Assembly: GCA_003489165.1 (NCBI GenBank)
Contig: DNJG01000005.1
Coordinates: 1 to 15,452, forward strand
Direction of reading: 5' to 3'
DNA length: 15,452 bases
DNA from: Nitrospinota bacterium
Lineage (GTDB): Bacteria > Nitrospinota > Nitrospinia > UBA9942
Shown here: positions 6,877 to 13,926 of the stretch, in pieces
How the letters are laid out: each line of letters opens with the position of its first letter
Position numbering within the stretch: the stretch's first letter is position 1
Position numbers and translations under genes: made by a program
The notes under the pieces: model-generated
What the model was told of the DNA's origin: nothing
Seen by the model: only the letters and a program-made list of their open reading frames with translations
The model's database searches: none

Positions 6877-7902
6877 ATGATGATAATCAGAGGGTTGCTT
6901 CTGATTATGTTTGCATCTATCGGCGGTGCAATAGGGTTATTGGCAGGCAAGGGAACTGAGGCAGGTATAGCTGGACTTATAATTGGGGCAATTATTTCAT
7001 TTGTTATTATTATACTTGAGAACCGTCTCAGGGAACTGCCGGCAAAGGTTATAATCGGCGGTGCAATAGGGGCTTTAGCCGGACTCGTCGCAGCAAATCT
7101 TTTTATCTATTCTCTGTCAAGTCCATTCATAGGCATTGAATCAACTCTCCTAATTAATGTCTTAATCAAAACATTCTTTGGATATCTCGGCTTGGTTATT
7201 GGTGCTGAAAAGGCAGTGATCTTTGATTTATCCCATTATAGGGCAATTATAAGGGGAAATAAATCAGGTGAGCAAAATATAAAGATATTGGATACCAGCG
7301 TTATCATTGACGGGAGGATTGCGGATATCTGTGAGACAGGTTTTTTGGAGGGGCGGATTATAATTCCGCAGTTCATTCTTAAGGAGCTCCAGCAAATCGC
7401 AGATTCATCGGATTCAATGAAGAGAAACCGCGGCAGGAGGGGGCTTGATATCCTTCAGAGGATTCAGAAGAATTCAGACCTTGATATAAAGATTGTTGAT
7501 GACGATTTTCCCAAGATTAGGGAAGTGGATGGAAAGCTTGTAGCACTCTGCCAGAAGATTGGCGGGAAGGTAGTTACAAATGATTTTAACTTGAATAAGG
7601 TAGCCGAGCTTCAGGGGGTTCCTGTGCTAAATATAAATCAATTGGCAAATGCTGTTAAGCCGGTAGTGCTGCCTGGCGAGATAATAAGTGTTTATATTCT
7701 CAAGGAGGGCAAGGAATATAATCAGGGGATTGGTTATTTGGATGACGGGACGATGATTGTGGTTGATAATGCCCGCAGGGAGATTGGAAAGAGTGTAGAG
7801 GTAGTCGTAAGCAGTGTCCTTCAGACAACTGCAGGGCGGATGATATTCACAAAACTAAAAGAGGATGTAGAAAGGGAAGAGATTTACAGCGTATCGCGAT
7901 AG
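6877..7902 (+). CDS. Membrane-anchored PIN-TRAM domain protein (YacL-like)
   Basis: This encodes 341 residues from ATG 6877, with AAAGGAGG at 6861-6868. GTG 6868 overlaps that site and is rejected. About 110 N-terminal residues hold four membrane segments rich in Gly/Ala/Ile (GLLLIMFASIGGAIGLLAG and VIIGGAIGALAGLVAANL among them). A PIN nuclease-type domain follows from about residue 135, with acidic motifs ILDTSVIIDGR (Asp139), LKELQQIAD, VDGKLVAL and VVTNDFNLNK. A C-terminal TRAM domain (about 275-341, LPGEIISVYILKEGKEYNQG) suggests nucleic-acid binding. This is the Bacillus YacL architecture, a predicted membrane RNase of unproven target. The gene order radA, carD, yacL-like recalls the radA-disA-yacL neighbourhood of Firmicutes. 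It ends 6 bases from the convergent hemL. Confidence 0.9.
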   Translation: MMIIRGLLLIMFASIGGAIGLLAGKGTEAGIAGLIIGAIISFVIIILENRLRELPAKVIIGGAIGALAGLVAANLFIYSLSSPFIGIESTLLINVLIKTFFGYLGLVIGAEKAVIFDLSHYRAIIRGNKSGEQNIKILDTSVIIDGRIADICETGFLEGRIIIPQFILKELQQIADSSDSMKRNRGRRGLDILQRIQKNSDLDIKIVDDDFPKIREVDGKLVALCQKIGGKVVTNDFNLNKVAELQGVPVLNINQLANAVKPVVLPGEIISVYILKEGKEYNQGIGYLDDGTMIVVDNARREIGKSVEVVVSSVLQTTAGRMIFTKLKEDVEREEIYSVSR

Positions 7903-7908
7903 AGCAAG

Positions 7909-9192
7909 TTATATTTTTTTGAGAGTTTTTCGGTTTGTCTCTATTGTTTTCTCTATGTCCCTGTCTGAATGCGATAGAGATACAAAGCCTGCTTCAAACT
8001 GGGAGGGGGCTAAATATATGCCCCCTTTCAGCATCATGGAGAAGTATTTAGAGAACCTATTTGTATCTGAAGTCTTTGCTGTTGCGTAGTCTATTACCTC
8101 TGTATCTGTGAAGAACATAGAGAACATTGAGCCTACCCTTGCTGAATAGACAGGGATTCCGGACTCTTTAGCCCCATCTTCCATTCCTTTACATAATTTT
8201 TCAGAAATCTTATTTAATTTATTATAGACACCTGTCTTGGATAATATTTTAAGGGTTTCTATGCCGGCAGTCATAGCAAGGGGATTTCCTGATAGTGTGC
8301 CTGCCTGATATACTGGTCCGGCAGGTGCTACCATCTCCATAATCTCCTTCTTACCGCCGTAAGCGCCAACAGGAAGCCCTCCTCCGATAATCTTACCAAG
8401 GCAAGTAAGGTCTGCCCTTATATTGTATAACTCCTGTGCGCCGCCGTATGCGATTCTGAACCCTGTCATTACCTCATCAAATATAAGGACGATTCCATAT
8501 TTTTTTGTAACCTCTCTCAATCTCTGCAGAAAACCATCTTTTGGAGGGACGACACCAATATTTCCTATTACTGGTTCAAGTATTATACAGGCAATTTTTT
8601 CACCTTCTTTTTTCAGGACACTCTTTACTCTCTCTATATTATTAAATGGAAGTGTGATTGTATTCTTTGCAAAATCATGAGGAACACCGGGGCTGTCGGG
8701 AAGCCCTAATGTTGCGGCACCTGAACCTGCCTTGACCAGAAGGCTGTCCACATGCCCATGATAACACCCTTCAAATTTTATTATTTTATTCCTCTTTGTA
8801 TATGCCCTCGCAAGCCTTATGGCACTCATTGTCGCCTCTGTCCCCGAATTTACCATTCTGACCATTTCTATAGAGGGGAATGCCTTTATTACCATCTCTG
8901 CCAGTTGAACCTCTGATTCAGTAGGTGCACCATAACTTGTACCATTGACAATAGCCTTCTTAAGTGCTGACACTACCTTTGGATTTGAGTGTCCGACAAT
9001 CATTGGACCCCATGACCCTACATAGTCTATATATTCATTGCCATCTGCATCATAGATTTTTGAACCTGAGGCTTTTTTGATAAATAAAGGTTCGCCGCCG
9101 ACAGACTTAAATGCCCTGACAGGGCTGTTGACGCCGCCGGGAATCAATTTCTTTGCCTTTTTGAATAACTCCTTTGATTTTTTATTTCTCAT
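7909..9192 (-). CDS. hemL: Glutamate-1-semialdehyde 2,1-aminomutase
   Basis: This PLP enzyme converts glutamate-1-semialdehyde to 5-aminolevulinate, the last step of the C5 route to haem and corrinoids. It has 427 residues, the normal length. Motifs include the start KKAKKLIPGGVNSPVRAF, the WGPMIVGHSNPKV segment, the VNSGTEATMSAIRLAR phosphate-binding loop, the KFEGCYHGHVDSLLVKAGSG segment, LIFDEVMTGFR, and the PLP lysine in CLGKIIGGGLPVGAYGG (Lys267). ATG 9192 overlaps the mtnP stop in the sequence ATGA, so translation is coupled. No separate strong ribosome binding site is seen. It is the last gene of the asd-mtnP-hemL operon, and I see no hairpin terminator in the 6-base gap to the convergent gene. 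Confidence 0.97.
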   Translation of the reverse strand: MRNKKSKELFKKAKKLIPGGVNSPVRAFKSVGGEPLFIKKASGSKIYDADGNEYIDYVGSWGPMIVGHSNPKVVSALKKAIVNGTSYGAPTESEVQLAEMVIKAFPSIEMVRMVNSGTEATMSAIRLARAYTKRNKIIKFEGCYHGHVDSLLVKAGSGAATLGLPDSPGVPHDFAKNTITLPFNNIERVKSVLKKEGEKIACIILEPVIGNIGVVPPKDGFLQRLREVTKKYGIVLIFDEVMTGFRIAYGGAQELYNIRADLTCLGKIIGGGLPVGAYGGKKEIMEMVAPAGPVYQAGTLSGNPLAMTAGIETLKILSKTGVYNKLNKISEKLCKGMEDGAKESGIPVYSARVGSMFSMFFTDTEVIDYATAKTSDTNRFSKYFSMMLKGGIYLAPSQFEAGFVSLSHSDRDIEKTIETNRKTLKKI

Positions 9193-10052
9193 TTCAGGTA
9201 TTTCCCTATAATCAATTCCAAATCTTTCTTTGTCTTTTTTGGAATCTTATTTTTGGCAGTCAAAATTGCATTTTGCAGGGCATTCTTACATGAGCATTTT
9301 CTCTCAGTATCTATTTTTGATACAGCATTCTTGATTATCTTCTGGGCGGTGGTTACATTCTTATGTAGTATCTCAAGTATTGCCTCTACTGTTACATCCT
9401 CCTCTGCCTCATGCCAGCAGTCATAGTCAGTGGCGAGTGCAATTGTTGCATAACATATCTCGGCCTCCCTTGCCAGTTTTGCCTCAGTGACATTTGTCAT
9501 TCCTATAACATCTACCCCCCACTTACGGTAAGTTAATGACTCTGCCCGTGTGGAAAACTGTGGACCCTCAATACATATATACACTCCGCCTTTATGCATT
9601 GTAGCAGATGAATCAAGCCCTGCCTGATAGAGGATATTATGGAGGTCATCACACACAGGGTCTGCAAATGCTACATGACCTACAATGCCGTTTCCAAAAA
9701 ATGTACTGATACGTCTCTTTGTCATGTCAATAAACTGGTCTGGCACAACTATATTACCCGGTGCAATCTCCTCCTTCATACTTCCTACAGCACTCACCGA
9801 TAGAATCCACTCCACTCCAAGTTTTTTCATCCCGTATATGTTTGCCCTGAAGTTAAGCTCTGTAGGCAGTATCCTGTGTCCTCTCCCATGACGCGGTAAA
9901 AAGACCATCTCTCTGTTGTTCAGAGTCCCAAGTATATACTCATCCGAAGGTTCTCCAAAAGGGGTCTTCACCTTTACTGATTTTAAATTCTTTAAATCAG
10001 CCATCTCATAGAGACCACTGCCTCCAATAACACCAATTTTCTTTGATTTCAT
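9189..10052 (-). CDS. mtnP: S-methyl-5'-thioadenosine phosphorylase
   Basis: This encodes 287 residues of the purine nucleoside phosphorylase family 2 (MTAP type). It splits methylthioadenosine to adenine and methylthioribose-1-phosphate for methionine salvage and polyamine by-product clearance. Motifs include IGVIGGSGLYEM near the start, FGEPSDEY, phosphate-binding LPRHGRGHRILP (about 52-63), WILSVSAVGSMKEEIAPG, the substrate-loop segment YICIEGPQFSTRAES, and GMTNVTEAKLAREAEICYA with ATDYDCW. The TEAKLAREAEICY motif is typical of MTAP and its S-methyl-5'-thioinosine-specific relatives, so a substrate preference for methylthioinosine or a related nucleoside cannot be ruled out. AAAGGAG lies 13 bases upstream of the start (complement of 10066-10072). 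The gene is 49 bases after asd and overlaps hemL by four bases. Confidence 0.94.
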   Translation of the reverse strand: MKSKKIGVIGGSGLYEMADLKNLKSVKVKTPFGEPSDEYILGTLNNREMVFLPRHGRGHRILPTELNFRANIYGMKKLGVEWILSVSAVGSMKEEIAPGNIVVPDQFIDMTKRRISTFFGNGIVGHVAFADPVCDDLHNILYQAGLDSSATMHKGGVYICIEGPQFSTRAESLTYRKWGVDVIGMTNVTEAKLAREAEICYATIALATDYDCWHEAEEDVTVEAILEILHKNVTTAQKIIKNAVSKIDTERKCSCKNALQNAILTAKNKIPKKTKKDLELIIGKYLK

Positions 10053-10101
10053 GCTACTATTTTTTCTCCTTTCTCTACAAACTTTCTTAATTTTAAATTT
10101 T

Positions 10102-11109
10102 TTACTTATGAATTAGTATTTCAGCAATCTGGACAGCGTTTAGTGCCGCACCCTTTCTCAGATTGTCAGAGACTATCCACATATTTATGCCGTTATCTAT
10201 TGACTCGTCTTCTCTTATCCTTCCGACAAACACCTCGTCCCTTCCAGCGGCATTAATTGCCAGAGGATAAATAGAATTTTTTGGGTCATCTACCACCTCA
10301 ACACCCGGGGCTTTTGATAGAAGCTCCCTTACTTTGTCTCCGGTTATCTTCTTATTGGTTTCAATGTTTACAGATTCAGAGTGTGCTGCAAAGACAGGAA
10401 CCCTTACAGTTGTAGCTGTAACCTTTATAGAATCATCTCCCATTATCTTCTTTGTTTCATTTGCCATCTTCATCTCTTCCTTTGTATAACCATTATCAAG
10501 GAATATATCTATCTGTGGAATGCAGTTGAAGGCTATCTGATGAGGATAGACACTTACAGTAACCTCTTTAAGGCTGAATAAATCTCTCGTCTGCTGCTCA
10601 AGTTCAGATATTGCCTTTTTACCTGTGCCTGAGACGGCCTGATAGGTAGATACCACAATTCTCTTTATTTGAACAGCATCATGGATAGGTTTCAGGGCAA
10701 CCACCATCTGGATGGTAGAGCAGTTTGGGTTTGCAATTATCCCTTTATGTTTTTTGATGGCATGACTGTTTACCTCCGGCACAACAAGAGGGACATCTGG
10801 CTCCATCCTGAATGCACTACTGTTGTCTATTACTACAGCCCCTGATTTAACTGCAATAGGTGCAAACTCAAGACTTCTTGATGCACCTGCAGAAAAGAGG
10901 GCAATATCTACGCCTTTAAAAGAGTCCTTTGATAGTTTATTTACCTTTACTTTTTTTCCTTTGAACTCTATCTGTTTTCCTTCTGACCTTTCAGAAGCTA
11001 ATAATCTTAAATCACCTACAGGGAAGTTTCTCTCCTCCAGTATGGAAACCATTTCATTTCCTACAGCCCCCGTGGCACCAACAACCGCCACTGTATATTT
11101 ATCTTTCAT
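10102..11109 (-). CDS. asd: Aspartate-semialdehyde dehydrogenase
   Basis: This NADP-dependent enzyme reduces aspartyl phosphate to aspartate semialdehyde, the branch point to lysine, threonine, methionine and diaminopimelate. It has 335 residues, the usual length. The N-terminal Rossmann motif VAVVGATGAVGNEM is followed by FSAGASRSLEFAP, VIDNSSAFRM and VPLVVPEVN. The catalytic Cys130 sits in NPNCSTIQMVVAL, and the active-site His243 in VPVFAAHSESVNIE. The region YQAVSGTGKKAISELEQQT matches the bacterial type. ATG 11109 overlaps the stop of a 33-codon upstream ORF (ATGA), and AAGGAG lies 11 bases ahead. The pairing with mtnP (methionine salvage) and hemL is metabolic housekeeping; the operon promoter appears to be at 11237-11265. 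Confidence 0.97.
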   Translation of the reverse strand: MKDKYTVAVVGATGAVGNEMVSILEERNFPVGDLRLLASERSEGKQIEFKGKKVKVNKLSKDSFKGVDIALFSAGASRSLEFAPIAVKSGAVVIDNSSAFRMEPDVPLVVPEVNSHAIKKHKGIIANPNCSTIQMVVALKPIHDAVQIKRIVVSTYQAVSGTGKKAISELEQQTRDLFSLKEVTVSVYPHQIAFNCIPQIDIFLDNGYTKEEMKMANETKKIMGDDSIKVTATTVRVPVFAAHSESVNIETNKKITGDKVRELLSKAPGVEVVDDPKNSIYPLAINAAGRDEVFVGRIREDESIDNGINMWIVSDNLRKGAALNAVQIAEILIHK

Positions 11110-11207
11110 CCTGTTAGATCTCCTTTTAAGCGATTTTTTTTGGTGCCTCTATAAAATTTACTTTTTAGAACATAGGTGTAGATCCAATTAGGCCTAACTG
11201 GGTTCAT
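11106..11207 (-). CDS. 33-codon ORF upstream of and overlapping asd (leader peptide or gene remnant)
   Basis: ATG at 11207 (reverse strand) has AAGGAG 7 bases ahead (complement of 11215-11220). The ORF encodes 33 residues and ends with TGA at 11108-11106, whose first two bases are the last two of the asd ATG, so the two frames overlap as ATGA. A promoter with 17-base spacing lies just upstream, so this ORF would be the first thing translated on the asd mRNA. The peptide is basic, with five Lys and three Thr. Its middle, WIYTYVLKSKFYRGTKK, faintly recalls the start of GIY-YIG nucleases (WYVYILKS...FYIG), so it may be the remnant of such a gene. A regulatory leader peptide is the alternative. 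It is too short to decide from sequence alone. Confidence 0.45.
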   Translation of the reverse strand: MNPVRPNWIYTYVLKSKFYRGTKKNRLKGDLTG

Positions 11208-11236
11208 GATATTTCTCCTTCTTTTCGATTCATAAA

Positions 11237-11265
11237 AGTATATCCAAAGCATCCTGCCAAATCAA
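11237..11265 (-). promoter_or_regulatory. Sigma70-type promoter of the asd operon (reverse strand)
   Basis: On the reverse strand, TTGATT (complement of 11260-11265) and TATACT (complement of 11237-11242) are separated by exactly 17 bases. The transcript would start near 11230, about 20 bases ahead of the small ORF and about 120 bases before asd. Confidence 0.55.
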
Positions 11266-11280
11266 GAGAAAAGACGGTTT

Positions 11281-11305
11281 CAAATCCCCGCTAAAGCGGG
11301 ATTTG
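11281..11305. repeat. Palindromic repeat (AATCCCCGCTAAAGCGGGATT type) between divergent promoters
   Basis: CAAATCCCCGCT at 11281-11292 pairs with AGCGGGATTTG at 11295-11305, with one bulged C and a 2-base loop. An alternative stem pairs TTTGGG with CCCAAA just downstream (to about 11325). It lies between two divergent promoters, so it is more likely a dispersed REP-like element than a terminator. The rest of 11208-11391 holds the two promoters and no further gene that I can support. Confidence 0.55.
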
Positions 11306-11342
11306 GGTAACAGAAAAATCCCAAAAAAACCTTGTTTGTTCC

Positions 11343-11385
11343 TTGACCAAAAAACTCTTGACTGTATAATTTTCTATGGTATATT
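11343..11385 (+). promoter_or_regulatory. Two overlapping sigma70-type promoters for the caspase operon
   Basis: TTGACC 11343-11348 with TATAAT 11365-11370, and TTGACT 11358-11363 with TATATT 11380-11385, each have 16-base spacers. The first would start the transcript about 15 bases before ATG 11392; the second would start it almost at the ATG, giving a leaderless mRNA. No ribosome binding site is visible before the ATG. Confidence 0.5.
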
Positions 11386-11391
11386 GCCCTC

Positions 11392-12687
11392 ATGATATTT
11401 ATGTCATTCCTGCGAAAGCAGGAATCCATTTACTTACTCCTCTGCTTACTCCTTTTAGGAGGTTGTTCCTCTGCCCCTAAAAAGACCGCACAAGTCCAAA
11501 TCATAGAATCAGGACTCTACCGCAATTACCAAAGCGAAGAATTACTCAATCCCCTCAAAAAAACAGATGTAATATACACACAGGACACACAAGCAGTCAT
11601 GTGGGTAAAACTAAAAGACATAGAAGGGAATCATACATTAAGATGGGACTGGATTTCCCCTGACAAAAATGTCTATTTCAAGACACAAGACTTTGAAATC
11701 AACCTTGATTCCAGAAAGCACAATCTCAACACATCAGTCCATAGAATCGGCATAAGAGGAGAAAAGGCAGAAAAACTCACAGGAGAATGGCAGGTCAATG
11801 TATATCTTGACAACTATCTCATAGCCTCAAGACACTTTAACCTCCTTTCTGGCATAGGAGACATAGACTCATACATAACAAAAGGTCCAGAAATCAGAAT
11901 AAAACAGGACAAAACAAAATGGGCTATCCTCATAGGAATAGAGAAATATAGAAATACCACACCAGCAACATACTCCTCCCATGATGCAACTCTCATGAAA
12001 GAATATCTAAACAAATTCGCAGGAATCCCTGAAGAAAACATCTTTCTAATGACAGATGACAAAGCAACAAAAAGTGAACTTGAGATGCTCATGCAGGACA
12101 GAATAAAAAAGCTCGTAAAAGAAGGAGATAGCCTATATTTCTACTACGCAGGACACGGAATACCAGATGTAGGAGACCAGACCCCCTATATCCTCCCATC
12201 AGACGGCAACCCGGATAACCCAAGAATGAGCGGTTATCCACTTGAAAGACTATACAAAGACCTGACAGACCTCAAGGCAAAGAATATCTATCTATTCATA
12301 GATGCCTGTTTTTCGGGTATGAGCGGCAGAGAACAGAAAGATACAATGCTATTGGCAGGCCGTCCCGGCACACTCATAGTCAAAGACCCGGTCATAGCAT
12401 CAGAAAAAATCGTCCTGCTTGCCGCATCAAGAGAGAACCAAATCAGCAACTTCTACAAAGAAGAGGAGCATGGACTATTTACCTACTATCTCCTAAAGGG
12501 GATGATAGGAGAAGCAGATATAAATCAGGACAGAAAAATCAACATAGAAGAACTCTACAACTATATATCAAACAATGTTGAATCAACCTCAAGAAGGCTC
12601 TTTGGGATGAACCGCTATCAAGTGCCAGTCCTTAAACCAAGCCCTGTAGGAAGGGAGATAAATCCCATACTCATAAATCTGGAATAG
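11392..12687 (+). CDS. Caspase-like (peptidase C14) lipoprotein with EF-hand-type loop
   Basis: This encodes 431 residues. The lipoprotein signal is at the N-terminus (hydrophobic YLLLCLLLLGGC, Cys25), so the protein is outside the cytoplasm. Residues about 30-165 form a beta-rich domain (VQIIESGLYRNYQ, MWVKLKDIEGNHTLRWDWISP). The caspase-fold domain starts at about 180 with KWAILIGIEKYRN. Its dyad is His255 in LYFYYAGHGIPD and Cys306 in IYLFIDACFSGMSGR. At 376-387 the sequence DINQDRKINIEE fits a 12-residue EF-hand or dockerin-type calcium loop (positions D1, N3, D5, N9, E12). Bacterial caspase homologues cut after basic or acidic residues; the specificity here is unknown. It is the first gene of an apparent four-gene operon. 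No ribosome binding site precedes ATG 11392; ATG 11401 is an alternative start. The n-region is encoded by a dispersed repeat (11401-11430). Confidence 0.92.
   Translation: MIFMSFLRKQESIYLLLCLLLLGGCSSAPKKTAQVQIIESGLYRNYQSEELLNPLKKTDVIYTQDTQAVMWVKLKDIEGNHTLRWDWISPDKNVYFKTQDFEINLDSRKHNLNTSVHRIGIRGEKAEKLTGEWQVNVYLDNYLIASRHFNLLSGIGDIDSYITKGPEIRIKQDKTKWAILIGIEKYRNTTPATYSSHDATLMKEYLNKFAGIPEENIFLMTDDKATKSELEMLMQDRIKKLVKEGDSLYFYYAGHGIPDVGDQTPYILPSDGNPDNPRMSGYPLERLYKDLTDLKAKNIYLFIDACFSGMSGREQKDTMLLAGRPGTLIVKDPVIASEKIVLLAASRENQISNFYKEEEHGLFTYYLLKGMIGEADINQDRKINIEELYNYISNNVESTSRRLFGMNRYQVPVLKPSPVGREINPILINLE
11401..11430. repeat. Dispersed 'ATTCCTGCGAAAGCAGGAAT' repeat forming the caspase n-region
   Basis: ATTCCTGC 11406-11413 and GCAGGAAT 11418-11425 form a perfect 8-bp stem closed by a GAAA tetraloop. 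The translation, MSFLRKQESI, is a peptide I know as the readout of a repeat found at many loci in diverse bacterial genomes. Here it provides the start-proximal basic residues of a lipoprotein signal. Confidence 0.75.
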
Positions 12688-12698
12688 AAGGAAATTAT

Positions 12699-12853
12699 AA
12701 ACCACAGGTGCGGAGAAAAAAAATAATGGGACACAGATTTTCACAGATACACACAGATAAGAATTCAATTTTTTATCCTAAAAATCTGTGTTTATCTGTG
12801 TCCAAAATTAGTCTTTTTTTTATTTATTTCTCCGTGTCTCTGTGTCTCTGTGG
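12699..12853. repeat. Nested palindromic repeat element covering the start of the DUF4384 gene
   Basis: There are two inverted-repeat layers. The outer one pairs ACCACAGGTGCGGAGAAA near 12699-12717 with TTTCTCCGTGTCTCTG and CTCTGTGG near 12828-12852. The inner one pairs GGACACAGATTTTCACAGAT near 12728-12747 with AATCTGTGTTTATCTGTGTC near 12782-12801, with more ACACAGATA words alongside. The pairing is imperfect. The start codons of the gene at 12708 and most of its signal peptide (readout NLCLSVSK and FSVSLCLCG) come from this element. Confidence 0.75.
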
Positions 12854-13604
12854 CAAATTAGCCTTTGCCTCTGACTGTAACTGGGTAGAGGCGACAGGTG
12901 AAGCAGCAGTAGAAAATATCACCCCTGATGAAGCAAGACAGACAGCAATCAACAGAGCAAGAATATCAGCAATAGAAAGCAAAACAGGTGTAAGGGTTCA
13001 CGGCTCTACTATGGTTAAAGACTATCAATTATTAGCTGATATGGTTCAAACACTCTCTCAAGGATATATCATAGATGAAAAGATTATCAAATGGGAGCAG
13101 GAGTTATTTCAGGAAAGTCAGGATAAAGCCCCTCTAACAACCTACAAAGTAAAATTAAGCGCCTGTGTAGCAGGAGTAGGAGAGAAAGACCCATATTTTA
13201 AAATAGATGCAAAACTAAACAAACCTGTATTTATAGAAGGTGATGAGGCAGAAATAACAATAAAAGCGAACCGCAACTCATACATAAACATATTCAATCT
13301 CACAGCAGATGACAGAGTAAGCCTCATAGCCCCATCAGTAACCTTGCCGATTATCCCTGTTAAAGCGAATAAAGAATTTAAGTTTCCGCCCGAAGGATTT
13401 GGATTACTGATGAGCGTCATCAAGGATAAAAAGAGGAGTTCGGAATGTTTCATCATAGTAGCAACCAAAGAGCCTTATGACTTTATTGGAATGAATAAGA
13501 AGACAGAGGGATTAACAGTCCCCGAATTTTACAGAAACATTATAAAAATCCCCTCCAATGCAAAAGCAGAGGAGATGCTGGTATATGAAGTAGTAGCGAA
13601 GTGA
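12708..13604 (+). CDS. Exported protein with FlgT/LPP20-like N-terminal region and DUF4384 domain
   Basis: This encodes 298 residues from GTG 12708. ATG 12726 (six codons later, with GGAG ahead) is an equally good start. The hydrophobic stretch ISLFFIYFSVSLCLCGKLAFA, with a likely cut near residue 54, marks export. Residues about 57-145 (WVEATGEAAVENITPDEARQ, then INRARISAIESKTGVRVHG) resemble the FlgT/LPP20-type domain. A DUF4384-type domain follows (about 160-255: FIEGDEAEITIKANRNSYIN, IFNLTADDRVSLIAP, FPPEGFGLLMSV). Domain names rest on my recognition, not a search. DUF4384 often accompanies caspase-like or kinase-linked proteins, so this is a likely periplasmic or outer-membrane partner of the caspase gene 20 bases upstream. 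Its 5' end lies inside a nested repeat. Confidence 0.85.
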   Translation: MRRKKIMGHRFSQIHTDKNSIFYPKNLCLSVSKISLFFIYFSVSLCLCGKLAFASDCNWVEATGEAAVENITPDEARQTAINRARISAIESKTGVRVHGSTMVKDYQLLADMVQTLSQGYIIDEKIIKWEQELFQESQDKAPLTTYKVKLSACVAGVGEKDPYFKIDAKLNKPVFIEGDEAEITIKANRNSYINIFNLTADDRVSLIAPSVTLPIIPVKANKEFKFPPEGFGLLMSVIKDKKRSSECFIIVATKEPYDFIGMNKKTEGLTVPEFYRNIIKIPSNAKAEEMLVYEVVAK

Positions 13605-13640
13605 AAAATAAACGAAGAATTCGTCAAGGGAGGTAAAAAC

Positions 13641-13925
13641 ATGACCAAAATACTCTCAATCGTCTTAACAATAACCGTATTTCTACTATTCACTCAGACC
13701 ACTTTTGCAGGAGATAAAATCACTCCATACTCACCGGAGACAAAACAGACCCCTGCCATTGAAGAAGTGAAAGAAGAAAAGGGCGGAGTCAGTTGGCTCT
13801 GGATAATATTAGGAGTTGTTGCAGTTGGCGGAGGAGTAGCTGTTGCAGCAGGTGGTGGCAGTAGTTCAAGCAACAGTAGTGGTAGTACAGGAGGGACTTC
13901 AGGGACAGTAACAGTGGGCTATTAA
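13641..13925 (+). CDS. Small exported membrane protein with Gly/Ser-rich tail
   Basis: This encodes 94 residues. AAGGGAGG (about 13626-13633) supports ATG 13641. It has a signal peptide (ILSIVLTITVFLLFTQTTFA, likely cut after residue 23), a short charged region (EEVKEEKGG), a membrane segment (about 51-70: WLWIILGVVAVGGGVAVAAG), then a low-complexity Gly/Ser/Thr tail (GGGSSSSNSSGSTGGTSG). I do not recognise a named family. Short proteins of this layout occur next to surface lipoproteins and may act as membrane anchors or assembly helpers; that is a guess. It lies 36 bases after the DUF4384 gene and one base before the next gene. Confidence 0.75.
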   Translation: MTKILSIVLTITVFLLFTQTTFAGDKITPYSPETKQTPAIEEVKEEKGGVSWLWIILGVVAVGGGVAVAAGGGSSSSNSSGSTGGTSGTVTVGY

Positions 13926-13926
13926 T

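Noticed and set aside
11110..11236. Lysine or other riboswitch upstream of asd
   Set aside because: The predicted leader is only about 120 bases and mostly filled by a translated-looking ORF; no riboswitch core is visible.
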